The notes beneath the pieces are model-generated. The model made no database searches and was not told the origin of the DNA. It worked only from the letters and a program-made list of their open reading frames with translations. From Neoalteromonas flava (lineage in GTDB: Bacteria; Pseudomonadota; Gammaproteobacteria; Enterobacterales; Alteromonadaceae), in contig NZ_PEAX01000001.1 of NCBI RefSeq assembly GCF_002807685.1, positions 682,001 to 746,000 of the forward strand: a DNA stretch of 64,000 nucleotides, given 5' to 3'. The position numbers and the translations under genes are program-made. Shown here in pieces: positions 35,654-46,306 of the stretch (position 1 is the first letter of the stretch; the number at the start of each line of letters is the position of its first letter).

Positions 35654-35828
35654 GGTCAATTCGCCAGAGTCCCTGTAAAAGTAAACTAAACTTACTTTCA
35701 CGCTCGGCCGTAAAGGTTAGAACTGAGTGTCTGGCCGAGGCAACAAAACCATTTAGCACTCAGCGTTTCAGCTAAATGCGTATGATGACATTGAATAGCG
35801 CTATTCAAATGAGAGAAGTGTAAAATTT

Positions 35829-37667
35829 ATGCCGCAAAACAAGCAGTCTCAGATCAAACTTCTGATTGCCAAAGGAAAAGAACAAGGTTACTTAACTTTT
35901 GCCGAAGTTAATGACCACCTTCCACAAGATATCATCGACTCGGATCAGATTGAAGATATCATTCGAATGATCAACGACATGGGTATTCAGGTATCTGAAT
36001 CTGCGCCAGATTCAGACGAATTGCTCATGCAAGAAACTACGGCTGATGAAGAAGTTGCCGAAGCGGCAGCGCAAGCACTTGCCACCGTTGAAAGCGAAAT
36101 AGGACGCACCACCGATCCAGTCCGTATGTACATGCGTGAAATGGGTACAGTTGAACTGCTTACTCGAGAAGGCGAGATTGAAATCGCGAAGCGCATTGAG
36201 GACGGCATCAATCAGGTACAATGTTCTGTTGCCGAGTATCCAGAGGCCATCACTTACTTGTTGGATCAATGGGACTTGTATGAAGCAGAAGAAATTCGCT
36301 TAAGTGACATTATTATCGGGTTTGTTGATCCTAACGAAGAAGACGTAGCACCTACAGCAACCCATGTAGGGTCAGAGTTATCACAGGAAGATCTGGATGA
36401 CGAAGACGATGATGAAGATGACGACGACGATTCTGATTCAGAAGAAGATGATAACAGCGTAGATCCAGAGGTTGCGCGCGAAAAGTTTACTGAACTACGT
36501 GAGCAATATGTAAAAACTCGTGAAATGATCGAGAAAAAGGGCCGCGCGCACAAAGATGCTCGTGCTCAGATCAATGCGCTTAGCGACGTGTTTAAAGAAT
36601 TCCGCTTGGTTCCAAAGCAGTTCGACCGAATGGTGAAGAACATGCGTGACATGATGGACCGCGTGCGTATTCAAGAGCGTTTAGTGATGAAATATTGCGT
36701 TGTTAACGCAAAGATGCCAAAGAAAGATTTCATCAAAGCCTTTGCAGGTAACGAAACTACTACCGATTGGTTAGACGTATTACTGGCTACCGACAAAGAT
36801 TATGTACCTGCATTGCGCGATCAAAAAGAAGAAATTGAGCGCAGCGTCAGCAAAATGAACCAAGTAGAAGCTGAAACAGGCTTAGTTATCGCTGATATCA
36901 AAGATATCAATCGCCGGATGTCAATTGGCGAAGCGAAGGCTCGTCGCGCGAAAAAAGAAATGGTCGAAGCAAACTTGCGTTTGGTTATTTCAATTGCGAA
37001 GAAATACACCAACCGTGGTCTACAGTTCTTGGACTTGATCCAAGAAGGTAATATCGGTTTGATGAAAGCGGTAGATAAGTTCGAATACCGTCGCGGTTAC
37101 AAATTCTCAACCTATGCAACGTGGTGGATCCGCCAGGCAATCACTCGCTCTATTGCCGACCAGGCGCGTACTATCCGTATCCCGGTACACATGATTGAGA
37201 CTATCAATAAGTTGAATCGGATTTCACGCCAGATGCTGCAAGAAATGGGTCGTGAACCGACACCAGAAGAACTATCTGAACGCATGTTGATGCCAGAAGA
37301 TAAGATCCGTAAGGTGCTGAAAATTGCCAAAGAGCCAATCTCAATGGAAACGCCAATCGGTGATGATGAAGATTCGCACTTAGGTGATTTCATTGAGGAT
37401 AATACCATTATCCAGCCGCTCGACTCTGCCACTGGTGGTAGTTTGAAAGATGCTACTCAAGAAGTTTTGGCGGGCCTTACGGCACGAGAAGCGAAGGTGT
37501 TGCGCATGCGTTTCGGTATCGATATGAATACTGACCATACCCTTGAAGAGGTGGGTAAGCAGTTTGACGTAACCCGTGAGCGGATCCGTCAGATCGAAGC
37601 GAAGGCATTGCGTAAATTGCGCCATCCTAGTCGGTCAGAGCAGCTCAAAAGCTTCCTTGACGACTAA
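35829..37667 (+). CDS. rpoD: RNA polymerase primary sigma factor RpoD
   Basis: 612 residues. Region 1.1 ([17 protein letters not shown]), region 1.2 ([18 protein letters not shown]), an acidic non-conserved insert (around residues 185-205, runs of D and E), region 2 ([19 protein letters not shown] and [12 protein letters not shown]), region 3 ([11 protein letters not shown]) and region 4 ([18 protein letters not shown], ending LKSFLDD). It directs housekeeping transcription. Last gene of the operon, closed by a strong terminator. Confidence 0.97.
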   Translation: MPQNKQSQIKLLIAKGKEQGYLTFAEVNDHLPQDIIDSDQIEDIIRMINDMGIQVSESAPDSDELLMQETTADEEVAEAAAQALATVESEIGRTTDPVRMYMREMGTVELLTREGEIEIAKRIEDGINQVQCSVAEYPEAITYLLDQWDLYEAEEIRLSDIIIGFVDPNEEDVAPTATHVGSELSQEDLDDEDDDEDDDDDSDSEEDDNSVDPEVAREKFTELREQYVKTREMIEKKGRAHKDARAQINALSDVFKEFRLVPKQFDRMVKNMRDMMDRVRIQERLVMKYCVVNAKMPKKDFIKAFAGNETTTDWLDVLLATDKDYVPALRDQKEEIERSVSKMNQVEAETGLVIADIKDINRRMSIGEAKARRAKKEMVEANLRLVISIAKKYTNRGLQFLDLIQEGNIGLMKAVDKFEYRRGYKFSTYATWWIRQAITRSIADQARTIRIPVHMIETINKLNRISRQMLQEMGREPTPEELSERMLMPEDKIRKVLKIAKEPISMETPIGDDEDSHLGDFIEDNTIIQPLDSATGGSLKDATQEVLAGLTAREAKVLRMRFGIDMNTDHTLEEVGKQFDVTRERIRQIEAKALRKLRHPSRSEQLKSFLDD

Positions 37668-37692
37668 ATACTTCTGACTAGTGTATCGATTC

Positions 37693-37719
37693 AAAAAACC
37701 CGCAAATGCGGGTTTTTTT
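37693..37719 (+). terminator. Intrinsic terminator of the rpoD operon
   Basis: AAAACCCGC / GCGGGTTTT stem with a 4-base loop followed by a run of seven T. It lies 26 bases after the rpoD stop. Confidence 0.92.
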
Positions 37720-37796
37720 ATACTCTAATTCTCATGCATAGAAGTAGTTTATCAACTTAAATAATTAACCTAAACTAAACGAATCATCCTTTACTA

Positions 37797-39923
37797 GTGC
37801 ATCACCTACTTTTTATGTGCCGTACTGCTCATCCGTTTCGCTTGCTACTTGGCTTGTCTCTAGCCATTACACTGACTTGTGGTACCTGCAGAGCAGCCAG
37901 TGTGGAAGAGGTCCAGCAAGCCAGAGCTAACGGCGATATAGCCTTAGCAGATGACCTCGCCCAGCAATTGTTAACACAAAGTAAGCAAATGAATGACTTG
38001 CAGATTCAAGCAGATGCACAGTATCAGCTGGGTCGCAATGCAATGGAACGCAATGTCTATCCCGATGCACAGCACTGGTTACAAGCCGCGCAAACCTTGT
38101 ATCAGGATTTAGATAATCTAACGTCTTTAGCGCATACGTACCGGCAACTCGGCTTAACTTATCGTTATCAGTCGAACTATTCAGTTGCGTTAGAGTATCT
38201 GTACTTGGCTCTCGCTATATTTCAACAGAATGATAGTGAGCGAGAGCTTGCTTCGGTACATAACAGTATCGGTGTGGTTTTAGAAAAAATGGGCCAATTT
38301 AATGAAGCTGCCACCTATCACCAACAAGCACTAGAAGCGAATTATCGCCTCAACGACCAAGCAGGCATCGCTTCTGCGCTTTACAATCTGGGTGACATTC
38401 GGCGCATCATGGGCGATCTGGCCCTTGCTTTGGATTATTTTCAACAGGCGCTAGCACTCGACGAAGCCAGTGGTAATCGCAAAGATATTGCCTACAGTAG
38501 TTACAAAATTGGCTACGTGAGTATGCAGATGGGTGACTTCACCCAAGCGCGCGAATTTATGCAACGAGCCTATGATTTATTTGTGCAGATCGAAGCTCAA
38601 CGTGATATCGATTGGGCGCGCTCTGGCTTGGCAGAGTTGAGCTTGTTAGAAGGTAATGTAGAGCAAGCAGCTACGCTTGCTGACACCCTGATAGGCAATG
38701 CAAAATCGAATAATTACAACAGCTTATTATTGGATCTATATTTACTTAAAATAGAAATATTAACCGCGCAACAAGCCTATGCTGACGCATTACTACTGAT
38801 AGACGAAGCCCTGCCCTTCGCACAATCGATCGACGAATCACACAAGGTATCGCAACTTCTGGCGTTAAAAGTCACAGTATCAGAGCAGCAAAGTGATATT
38901 GCTCTCGCCTATTCAGCATTGAAACGTCAGAAAGCCTTAGACGATAATCTGTTTAATCAAAAGCGTTTAGATGCTATCGCCAGCACTCAGGCACAAACAG
39001 AGTTTGTTCGCCGAGCTAACCAAATTGCTTTACTGGAACAGCAGCAAGCATTGGCACAAGTTCAGGCGCAGCAGCGCAGTGAGCAGAGGCAGTTTATGTT
39101 AGCTGGCGTGATTGCTGCGCTAACAATTGGATTTCTTGCTTACTCTAGAATGATGCAAACCCGGTACACTCGTAAACTGGAAAGTGAAGTTAAAAGTCGC
39201 ACTGCAGATTTACAAGCTGCTAATGAAGAGTTAGCCGCACTCAGCCTTACCGATAAACTAACAGGTTTAAAAAACCGGCGATTTTTTGAACACCAAATAA
39301 CCGCAGATATCCAGTCAGTTTTGCGTAAGCACCAATCAGTACGCAATCAAAGTAAAGCGCCGATAGAGGCTGATTTATGCCTTTTCGTGATCGATATCGA
39401 TAATTTCAAGGCAGTTAACGACACCTACGGGCACGTTGCTGGAGACCGCGTGTTACAACAAACTGCACACAGGGTACAGGGCGTTTTTCGTGCATCTGAC
39501 TATGTTGTGCGCTGGGGAGGAGAAGAATTTGTTGCGGCAGCACGTTTCATCGAGCGGACTAAAGCTGAAGATATTGCTAATCGCCTCATTCATGATATGC
39601 AACGCCAACCCTTTGAGATTGACCAAGCCACGCAGCAAACGCTAACCTGCAGCATCGGTTTTGTGTGCTTCCCATTTAAACACAGTGATAGTGTTAGCAA
39701 TGACTCCACAATGCGTGATCTGTTCAGTATCGCCGATAGTTGTTTGTATGCTGCGAAATCCTCTGGCCGAAATACGTGGGTTGGCATTACCGATGTCGCA
39801 AGCAACCCCAAATTACCACTGCCTGCCAGCATGGATGGACTTAAAGCACTAGCGGCGAAGGACTTGATAACGTTGGTTGTTGCTGAACGAGAAGCCGGAA
39901 ATTCAAGCACTACTCAAGTGTAA
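37797..39923 (+). CDS. Secreted-sensor TPR-GGDEF diguanylate cyclase
   Basis: 708 residues: signal peptide (GLSLAITLTCGTCRA), seven or so tetratricopeptide repeats (about 40-370), a single membrane helix (about 425-445), then a GGDEF domain. The active-site motif is GGEEF at residues 574-578, with the inhibitory-site RASD five residues upstream, so product-inhibited c-di-GMP synthesis is expected. The TPRs lie in the periplasm and should sense a protein or peptide. The start is uncertain: GTG 37797 or ATG 37815; neither has a clear ribosome binding site. Confidence 0.85.
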   Translation: MHHLLFMCRTAHPFRLLLGLSLAITLTCGTCRAASVEEVQQARANGDIALADDLAQQLLTQSKQMNDLQIQADAQYQLGRNAMERNVYPDAQHWLQAAQTLYQDLDNLTSLAHTYRQLGLTYRYQSNYSVALEYLYLALAIFQQNDSERELASVHNSIGVVLEKMGQFNEAATYHQQALEANYRLNDQAGIASALYNLGDIRRIMGDLALALDYFQQALALDEASGNRKDIAYSSYKIGYVSMQMGDFTQAREFMQRAYDLFVQIEAQRDIDWARSGLAELSLLEGNVEQAATLADTLIGNAKSNNYNSLLLDLYLLKIEILTAQQAYADALLLIDEALPFAQSIDESHKVSQLLALKVTVSEQQSDIALAYSALKRQKALDDNLFNQKRLDAIASTQAQTEFVRRANQIALLEQQQALAQVQAQQRSEQRQFMLAGVIAALTIGFLAYSRMMQTRYTRKLESEVKSRTADLQAANEELAALSLTDKLTGLKNRRFFEHQITADIQSVLRKHQSVRNQSKAPIEADLCLFVIDIDNFKAVNDTYGHVAGDRVLQQTAHRVQGVFRASDYVVRWGGEEFVAAARFIERTKAEDIANRLIHDMQRQPFEIDQATQQTLTCSIGFVCFPFKHSDSVSNDSTMRDLFSIADSCLYAAKSSGRNTWVGITDVASNPKLPLPASMDGLKALAAKDLITLVVAEREAGNSSTTQV

Positions 39924-40017
39924 ACTAGCGCCAATCCAGAGCTGTCTAGACCGGCTCCAACAGAATTTGATATTAGGCTGGAATGATTCAGAGTGGCTTA
40001 ACAATGGTTGAAGAAGT

Positions 40018-40608
40018 ATGGTATTTAAACCGACTGATTTTTGGCAAGAATTGACAACTCCCAACCAACAAGTGTCACAGCATTGGTGGCCGCATGTGTT
40101 GTTAGTTGGAGTGATCGCCCTGCTTTCGATTCATTTTATTGGCCTAGACACCGGCCAGGTATATCAATCAGATTACTTCCGTTGGGTGCATTTAATATTT
40201 CTACCATTTCACGAGGCTGGACATATTTTCTTTGGTTTCTTTGGCCAATTTATGGGATCTTTGGGCGGCACGTTAGGACAGCTCATTTTGCCTTTGGTGT
40301 TTTGCTACGCGTTCTTTCGGCATAGGCATGATACCTTTGCTACCGCGGTTTGTGCTTGGTGGTTTGGGTTGAATTTTCTGGATATTGCACCGTACTTGGC
40401 GGATGCGCGAGCAGGCGTTTTACCACTTCTAGGTGGTAATTTTGGTCATTCCTCACCTTACGGGTTTCACGATTGGCATTATCTTCTTAATGAGACGGGC
40501 CTGATTGGCTACGACCAAGGACTCGCAACTATGTGTTTATGGTTCGGCCGGACCCTGATCATCGGATGTAATTATTGGCTACTAAAACTATTGGTTGCCG
40601 CTAAATAA
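40018..40608 (+). CDS. Polytopic membrane protein with intramembrane HEAGH motif
   Basis: 196 residues, at least four membrane segments. HEAGH (residues 65-69) lies in a hydrophobic helix (LPFHEAGHIFFGFFG), and a second polar motif GLNFLDIAPYLADARAG follows near residue 115; together these recall the HEXXH and NxxPxxxxD motifs of M50 site-2-type intramembrane proteases, though the second differs. I do not recognise the family. It lies alone between the GGDEF gene and the mscS-like gene on the other strand. Confidence 0.6.
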   Translation: MVFKPTDFWQELTTPNQQVSQHWWPHVLLVGVIALLSIHFIGLDTGQVYQSDYFRWVHLIFLPFHEAGHIFFGFFGQFMGSLGGTLGQLILPLVFCYAFFRHRHDTFATAVCAWWFGLNFLDIAPYLADARAGVLPLLGGNFGHSSPYGFHDWHYLLNETGLIGYDQGLATMCLWFGRTLIIGCNYWLLKLLVAAK

Positions 40609-40611
40609 CTC

Positions 40612-41241
40612 CTATTTTTCAAGGTGGCTGTCTACCGGTGCAACAACAGGCGGCGTGCGCTCTTGCAGAAGTGGCTCATGGCCAATTTTTCCAATCGACG
40701 ATAAGCGATTACGCGGGTTCACGATCGTAGGGCGCGTCAGCAGCAGATTGTTCGGATAAACAATCACTTCCCGCTCATCGGTGATCAGTTTTGCACTAAA
40801 CAACGTGACGTCAGCAATGTAACCCTCGATATAATTGTCGCCGTCAATTATGCGAATGTAGTTCCCGCGTCGAAAAGACGGTTGAAATAACAAGACAAAA
40901 TAACCGGTGACATTCGACAATAAAGACCAACTCGCAAATAACGCCACACCGGTTAATGTTAGCAATGACGTAGAGATGAGCAGCAAGCCACTGAAGTCGA
41001 TACCCCAAACGACAAGTAGCGCCGATACTGTGACAATGCCGACGATCAAGCGAATGATATGGTAAGCCTTTTTTGCTGCTTCACTTTTAAGTTTAGAGCT
41101 GATGACTTTGCGTTCAATTAACGGCAAGGCCAATCGAGTAACAATAGTGTAAGCAATCAGTAATACACCAGACCAAATCAAATGCGACTGATAAACAGTC
41201 ACCCATTGAGTGAGCTGATTTAGCCAGGGTGAATTAAACAT
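40612..41241 (-). CDS. Small-conductance mechanosensitive channel (MscS family)
   Basis: About 209 residues from ATG 41241, chosen over the longer frame (which runs into the HAD gene) because GGGAG lies 8 bases upstream. Three membrane segments, then the MscS pore and beta domain: GVALFASWSLLSNVTGYFVL (TM3 region) and RRGNYIRIIDGDNYIEGYIADVTLFSAKL, ending with VIVYPNN. Smaller than MscK types. It releases solutes on hypo-osmotic shock. Confidence 0.8.
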   Translation of the reverse strand: MFNSPWLNQLTQWVTVYQSHLIWSGVLLIAYTIVTRLALPLIERKVISSKLKSEAAKKAYHIIRLIVGIVTVSALLVVWGIDFSGLLLISTSLLTLTGVALFASWSLLSNVTGYFVLLFQPSFRRGNYIRIIDGDNYIEGYIADVTLFSAKLITDEREVIVYPNNLLLTRPTIVNPRNRLSSIGKIGHEPLLQERTPPVVAPVDSHLEK

Positions 41242-41281
41242 AAAGCGCGCTCCCAACGCAGACAAATTAACGTTTGTAAAC

Positions 41282-41992
41282 TTAAATGATTGTGCGCTCT
41301 GTTGCCCAATACAATGTGATTGCAGAGTCGCCGAACACTGATTTGAACCGATCATAGCACTTAGGTTTAGGGTTAACCAAGAAGCGGTGCTGACATATTT
41401 GTAGCAATGGGATATCTGCTGCGCTATCTGAATAGCCATAGCGGACTTGCGCGTCCGCTAGATAGCCCCCGCCTTGCAACAATGCAACCTTATTTTCCTG
41501 ATAGCAGAACACGTCACTAACACGCCCACCAAGATATGCCTTGTCACTCGACCCCAGCAGAACGTCATACTCTATTTCTAAAGCCCGGCAGATATCACGC
41601 GCCAACCAGCGAAGTGCGCCGGTTATCACGATAATCTGATGCCCTTGTTGACGATGCCATTCTAACGCTTGTCGCCCCTGAGGAAAAACGCTAACTCGCT
41701 TTTGTTCGATCACAAAACGAGCAGCCTTACGGCGCAGCTTTAATGTCTTGTTGTACCCGAGCCCAACCGTTGCGGCCCACAAATAAAGAGAATTCCGCAC
41801 TGCTAACTTAACATTTAATTTATTGGCTAAATGGATAAAAGGTAGCAGTGCGATTATCAACAGCTTGCGTCGCCATGAGCGTGTCAACATGAAGCGTAAC
41901 CAGTGCGCCGTGCAATCCGCCGATATCAAGGTGTAGTCAAGATCAAACAAAGCAACCGTCGGTTGCTTTGTTGTTTGCTTGAGGTTAGCCAT
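41282..41992 (-). CDS. HAD-IB phosphatase (SerB-like)
   Basis: 236 residues. HAD motifs: FDLDYTLI (nucleophile Asp, residues about 16-23), VITGALRWLARD (Thr), YSDSAADIPLL (acidic motif IV). This is the HAD-IB branch of phosphoserine-phosphatase-like enzymes; the substrate is unknown. Its ATG overlaps the end of the RND pump by 8 bases. A strong hairpin (41946-41972) lies inside codons 7-17. Confidence 0.8.
   Translation of the reverse strand: MANLKQTTKQPTVALFDLDYTLISADCTAHWLRFMLTRSWRRKLLIIALLPFIHLANKLNVKLAVRNSLYLWAATVGLGYNKTLKLRRKAARFVIEQKRVSVFPQGRQALEWHRQQGHQIIVITGALRWLARDICRALEIEYDVLLGSSDKAYLGGRVSDVFCYQENKVALLQGGGYLADAQVRYGYSDSAADIPLLQICQHRFLVNPKPKCYDRFKSVFGDSAITLYWATERTII
41946..41972. 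repeat. Perfect 12-bp hairpin in the HAD gene start region
   Basis: Arms AACAAAGCAACC and GGTTGCTTTGTT with a 3-base loop, inside the coding start of the HAD gene and just downstream of the RND pump stop. The coding sequence (KQPTVALF) happens to carry it. Confidence 0.75.
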
Positions 41993-44900
41993 TGGCTCCT
42001 TCAGTTTTGCCTTTGTCGTAGGGAATTTCTTCCTGTAAATGTTCTACTTTTTGCGTTCTTTCCAATGGCGATGTAGTGTTGCGTGCAAACCATGCATAAG
42101 CGGTTGGAACGACGTATAAGGTCATAAATGTCGCAACAATAACGCCCGCAAAAATAACCATCCCTATCACTTCCCGGCTTTCAGCCCCTGGACCAGACGC
42201 TAAAACTAGCGGTAAGGCACTGAACACTGTGGTAAAGCCGGTCATTACTATCGGGCGTAAACGTAAACTAGCAGCCTTACGCAGTGCCATTTCAAACTCT
42301 TCGCCAGCATCACGTAACTGGTTGGCAAACTCTACAATCAATATCCCGTTCTTAGCTGCCAACCCAATCAACATCACCAAGCCAATTTGGCTGTAAATAT
42401 TGATACTCAATTCAGAGACATATAAACCAATAAAGGCACCTAGTAAGGCGAGTGGCACAGTTAACATGATCACCCACGGATGGATCCAGCTTTCAAACTG
42501 TGCAGCTAACACTAAATAGGTCACCGCTAGCGCTAGTACGAAAATGAAAATGAACGAATTACCCGACTCTTGATACAGCTGCGATTCACCCTTGTAGTCG
42601 ATCGACACCGAATCGGGTAGCTCGGTAGCGACAACGTTCTCTAAATAAGCCAACGCTTCACCTACGGTATAACCGTCGGCAAGGTTAGCGCTGATGGTAA
42701 TTGCCCGCATCCGGTTATAGCGATTTAATTGTGCCGACGTTGCTCGTTCTTCGAAGGTGAGTAGATTGTCCATTGGGATCAACTGACCTGTGCGCTGCGA
42801 ACGCACATACAGGTTATCGATGCTACGGGGACTGCGGAAGTCATCTTCATCGCCCTCTAAAATCACATCGTATTCTTCACCGCGGTCGAGGAACGTCGAT
42901 ACTCGGCGCTGTCCGAGCATGGTTTCCAATGTTCGACCAATATCCGATATAGACACACCGAGGTCAGCCGCACGGTCACGATTAATGTTCACCAATAACT
43001 GTGGGGAGGTCTCTTTATAATCCGTATCAATACGGACTAGATTCTCATTTTCAGCCGCCTTCGCCACTACGGTATCAGCCCATTCCACCAGTTCTTCGTA
43101 TGTGTTCCCTTGCAACACAAACTGTACCGGACGCCCAAATCCACGCCCAGCTATCGAACTGCGCATAATGGCAAATGCCCGAACGTCTGGAATTTGACTT
43201 AACCGCCCACTGATTTCGTTCATTAACGCAAAGGTATCGCGTTTACGCTCATCCCAATTGGCGGCACCAACTATCGCAATTCCTGCGCCGCCCCCAAAGC
43301 CGGGTGTACGCACCAAAACTCGCTGCGCCTCTCCCGCTTCACGGTATTCCAGTAAGATCTCTTCTATCTTGGCAAGGTTGGCGGAATTACTTTCATAACT
43401 TGCCCCTTCTTGTGCTTGCATAAGAATAAAGAAATTGCCGCGATCTTCGCGCGGGACAAACTCTTCCGGCACTAACTTGTAGAGTTGATAAACCGCGACG
43501 ACCGAAAATACGAGCAAAATTGTCATCAATAACGGTTGATGCAAGGTTTTGCTTAAGCTTTCAAAATAACTGTTTTCCAGCTTTTTGAAATTGCGGTCAA
43601 CAAAGCGCCCAAAGGCTGAACTGCGCTCACGCTTTTGCAAAAGTTTTGATGCCATCATGGGGGAGAGTGTCAGCGCGGTAAAACTGGAGAATACCACCGC
43701 GGCTGCAATGGCAATGGCGAATTCAGTAAATAGACGGCCAATGTTACCCTCAAGGAAAACCAACGGCATAAACACACTGACTAATACTAACGTTGTAGCA
43801 ATAACCGCGAAGCCAACCTCACGTGCGCCGCGATACGCAGCCAATATCGGTGGCTCGCCCAATTCAATTCGGCGATATATGTTTTCTAGTACCACGATGG
43901 CATCATCTACCACCAGACCAATCGCCAAGACTAAGGCCAATAACGTTAACAGGTTGATTGAGAAGCCCATGATATACATCACGGTAAAGGCAGAAATCAG
44001 CGCCACAGGCACAGTTACCGCAGGGATTAGTGTCGCGCGAACGTTGCCCAAGAACACATAGATCACCACGATAACCATAAACATCGCGATACCAAGGGTG
44101 GTATAAACCTCGTTGATCGACTCTTCAATGAACAGCGAAGAGTCATAACTTGGCACAATAAAGATGTTTTCCGGCAGCGTGTCCTCGATACGCTGAATTG
44201 CCTCTCTGGCCGAACGCGCCACTTCAAGGGTATTGGCTTTGGATTGTTTCACAATACCCAGGCCAATCATGTTAACCCCATCACCGCGAAAATCGGTTTT
44301 ATCATCCACCGAGGTTAGCTCAACATGTGCAACCTCTTTTAAGCGTACCAAGTAGCCATCATTACCCACAGCTACGGTTAAATTGGCAAAATCATCCGGC
44401 GTTAAAAACGTCCGTGCGACGCGGACTTCCAAATCACGGTCTGCTGACTCTACCTGACCTGCCGGTAATTCGACGTTTTCTGAACGCACAATCCGCTCAA
44501 TATCGGCTACTGTGACGCCACGGGCTGCCATGGCATTACGATCAAGCCAGACTTTCATAGCATAGTCGCGGCCACCACCCACCTGCACGCGAGCCACGCC
44601 CTCCGCGATCGACAAACGATCAACGATGTAGCGGCGCGCGTAATCCGTAAGCTCCATAGTGTTTAAATTGGTACTACGTAAGTTGTACCAAATGATGACG
44701 TTTTCGTCCGAGTTCGACTTCGAAACTTCGGGCGGGTCGGCCTGATCGGGTAAGTTATTCAATGCTCGACTTACCCGTTCTCGGACGTCATTACTGGCAG
44801 CGTCGATATCGCGGCTCAATTTAAATTCAATATTGATGTTCGAGCGTCCATTGCGGCTGGTTGAGGTAATGTTCTTGATCCCCTCGATCCCGCTGATGCG

Positions 44901-45107
44901 ATCTTCCAATATTTGCGTAATCCGCGTTTCCACTATATTTGCTGACGCACCCGGATAATTGGTTGATATAGAGACAATCGGCGGATCAATATCCGGATAT
45001 TCACGCAGTGACAACAACGAGATAGCAACCAGGCCAAATACAATCAACAGCAGGTTTACAACCGAGGCAAACACCGGCCGTTTTACAGAAGTATCTGAGA
45101 TCCACAT
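41985..45107 (-). CDS. RND multidrug efflux pump inner-membrane permease (HAE1/VexF type)
   Basis: 1040 residues of the AcrB family: N-terminal MWISDTSVKRPVFASVVNLLL, the proton-relay helix LVVDDAIVVLENIYRRIE (residues about 400-417, DD), two large periplasmic domains and the C-terminal TM bundle (IVMTGFTTVFSALPL). Together with the adaptor at 45118 it exports toxic compounds; the TolC partner must be encoded elsewhere. It is translated 11 bases after the adaptor stop. Confidence 0.9.
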   Translation of the reverse strand: MWISDTSVKRPVFASVVNLLLIVFGLVAISLLSLREYPDIDPPIVSISTNYPGASANIVETRITQILEDRISGIEGIKNITSTSRNGRSNINIEFKLSRDIDAASNDVRERVSRALNNLPDQADPPEVSKSNSDENVIIWYNLRSTNLNTMELTDYARRYIVDRLSIAEGVARVQVGGGRDYAMKVWLDRNAMAARGVTVADIERIVRSENVELPAGQVESADRDLEVRVARTFLTPDDFANLTVAVGNDGYLVRLKEVAHVELTSVDDKTDFRGDGVNMIGLGIVKQSKANTLEVARSAREAIQRIEDTLPENIFIVPSYDSSLFIEESINEVYTTLGIAMFMVIVVIYVFLGNVRATLIPAVTVPVALISAFTVMYIMGFSINLLTLLALVLAIGLVVDDAIVVLENIYRRIELGEPPILAAYRGAREVGFAVIATTLVLVSVFMPLVFLEGNIGRLFTEFAIAIAAAVVFSSFTALTLSPMMASKLLQKRERSSAFGRFVDRNFKKLENSYFESLSKTLHQPLLMTILLVFSVVAVYQLYKLVPEEFVPREDRGNFFILMQAQEGASYESNSANLAKIEEILLEYREAGEAQRVLVRTPGFGGGAGIAIVGAANWDERKRDTFALMNEISGRLSQIPDVRAFAIMRSSIAGRGFGRPVQFVLQGNTYEELVEWADTVVAKAAENENLVRIDTDYKETSPQLLVNINRDRAADLGVSISDIGRTLETMLGQRRVSTFLDRGEEYDVILEGDEDDFRSPRSIDNLYVRSQRTGQLIPMDNLLTFEERATSAQLNRYNRMRAITISANLADGYTVGEALAYLENVVATELPDSVSIDYKGESQLYQESGNSFIFIFVLALAVTYLVLAAQFESWIHPWVIMLTVPLALLGAFIGLYVSELSINIYSQIGLVMLIGLAAKNGILIVEFANQLRDAGEEFEMALRKAASLRLRPIVMTGFTTVFSALPLVLASGPGAESREVIGMVIFAGVIVATFMTLYVVPTAYAWFARNTTSPLERTQKVEHLQEEIPYDKGKTEGANG

Positions 45108-45117
45108 ACATTAGCCC

Positions 45118-46194
45118 CTATTTGGCGTTGAGCACATTAACCGCCGCACCATCGCGCAAGCGCAGCGTTCCTTCGGTTACAATTTGTTGCCCCGGTTGCA
45201 AACCAGAGAGGATCTGCACCATTCCAGGACGGCGCTCGCCCACCATTACTTCGGTTGACTTCACTTTGTCACCCTCTACCACAAAGACAAATTGCTTTTC
45301 CTGAATGGGAACTAATGCCTTTTCAGGAACTACAATTGCTTCTAACATTTTGCGTTGCACAGTAATCTGTAACAGCATACCAGGGCGCAACAAGCCTTCT
45401 ATATTGTCGATAATCGCGCGTACCTGAATGGAGCGAGTGACAGGGTCAAGGCGCGCATCAATACTTGAAATTTCGCCGTCGAAAGTTTGCTCAGGATAAG
45501 CTACAGATGTCGCGGTTACTTTTTGTCCTTCAGCAACGGACGCCAAATAAGCTTCAGAAACATTAAAATCAACCTTAACCCGGCTAATATCATCCAGCGT
45601 GGTTATCACATCGCCGGGACGCACCAACGCTCCTATACTAACCTGACGGATCCCTAACTTACCGCTAAATGGCGCCACCACTCGTAACTCACTGAGAGCC
45701 GCATTGGCCACATCTAATTGTGCTTCTAAAGCATCCACGCGAGCTTGTTGTTCATCCAATAACTGCTGCGACGCCACGCCCTCCTTAGCAAGCCCTTGAA
45801 TGCGTTTAAGCTGACGCTTAGCTTCCGCAAGATTAATCTCTAATTCGTTTACACGCGCTTTCTCTGCACGGTTGTTCAATTCAACAATTAAGTCACCTTC
45901 CTCGACCTGATCTCCGTCGTCAAACACCACAGAGGTAACGACTTCTGCTTGTTGCGCCGTTAACTCAACGGACTCATTCGCTTGTGCTGTGCCCAAAGCT
46001 TCAATCACGATCGCGAATGGTTGAATGCTAACCGTTTCAGCCACAACAGGGGTGGCACCGCCACGACGCTGCTGTTGTTGGGCTTCAGCCATACCCAACC
46101 AACCCATAAGCTGCGGCCAATTGATGTAAACCAGAAAACCTGCCAGCAAGATAGCACCTACTAGCAATGGTGAAATACGAAATGCACGAGCCAT
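45118..46194 (-). CDS. RND efflux periplasmic adaptor subunit
   Basis: 358 residues: N-terminal membrane anchor, lipoyl/barrel-sandwich motif (VFDDGDQVEEGDLIVELNN and LRVVAPFSGKLGIRQVSIG), a coiled-coil hairpin between (about 105-165) and a beta-barrel plus membrane-proximal domain. It bridges the permease encoded just downstream to an outer-membrane channel. Confidence 0.9.
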   Translation of the reverse strand: MARAFRISPLLVGAILLAGFLVYINWPQLMGWLGMAEAQQQQRRGGATPVVAETVSIQPFAIVIEALGTAQANESVELTAQQAEVVTSVVFDDGDQVEEGDLIVELNNRAEKARVNELEINLAEAKRQLKRIQGLAKEGVASQQLLDEQQARVDALEAQLDVANAALSELRVVAPFSGKLGIRQVSIGALVRPGDVITTLDDISRVKVDFNVSEAYLASVAEGQKVTATSVAYPEQTFDGEISSIDARLDPVTRSIQVRAIIDNIEGLLRPGMLLQITVQRKMLEAIVVPEKALVPIQEKQFVFVVEGDKVKSTEVMVGERRPGMVQILSGLQPGQQIVTEGTLRLRDGAAVNVLNAK

Positions 46195-46306
46195 AGTGAT
46201 CCTGATATTATTTATTAGTAGAGTATTGATGTGCTTACGAAGATAAGCAAAGTCATACTTTTTAGGTTGCTGTATTGTACTGCTTTTATGCTTAATAGGA
46301 TTGCAT

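Noticed and set aside
36410-36440. Acidic low-complexity run in rpoD as a repeat or frameshift
   Set aside because: It is an acidic run in the non-conserved region of sigma70, in frame, as seen in many marine bacteria.
41241-41439. Long N-terminal extension of the MscS frame
   Set aside because: It overlaps the HAD gene and lacks a start signal; ATG 41241 has a good ribosome binding site.
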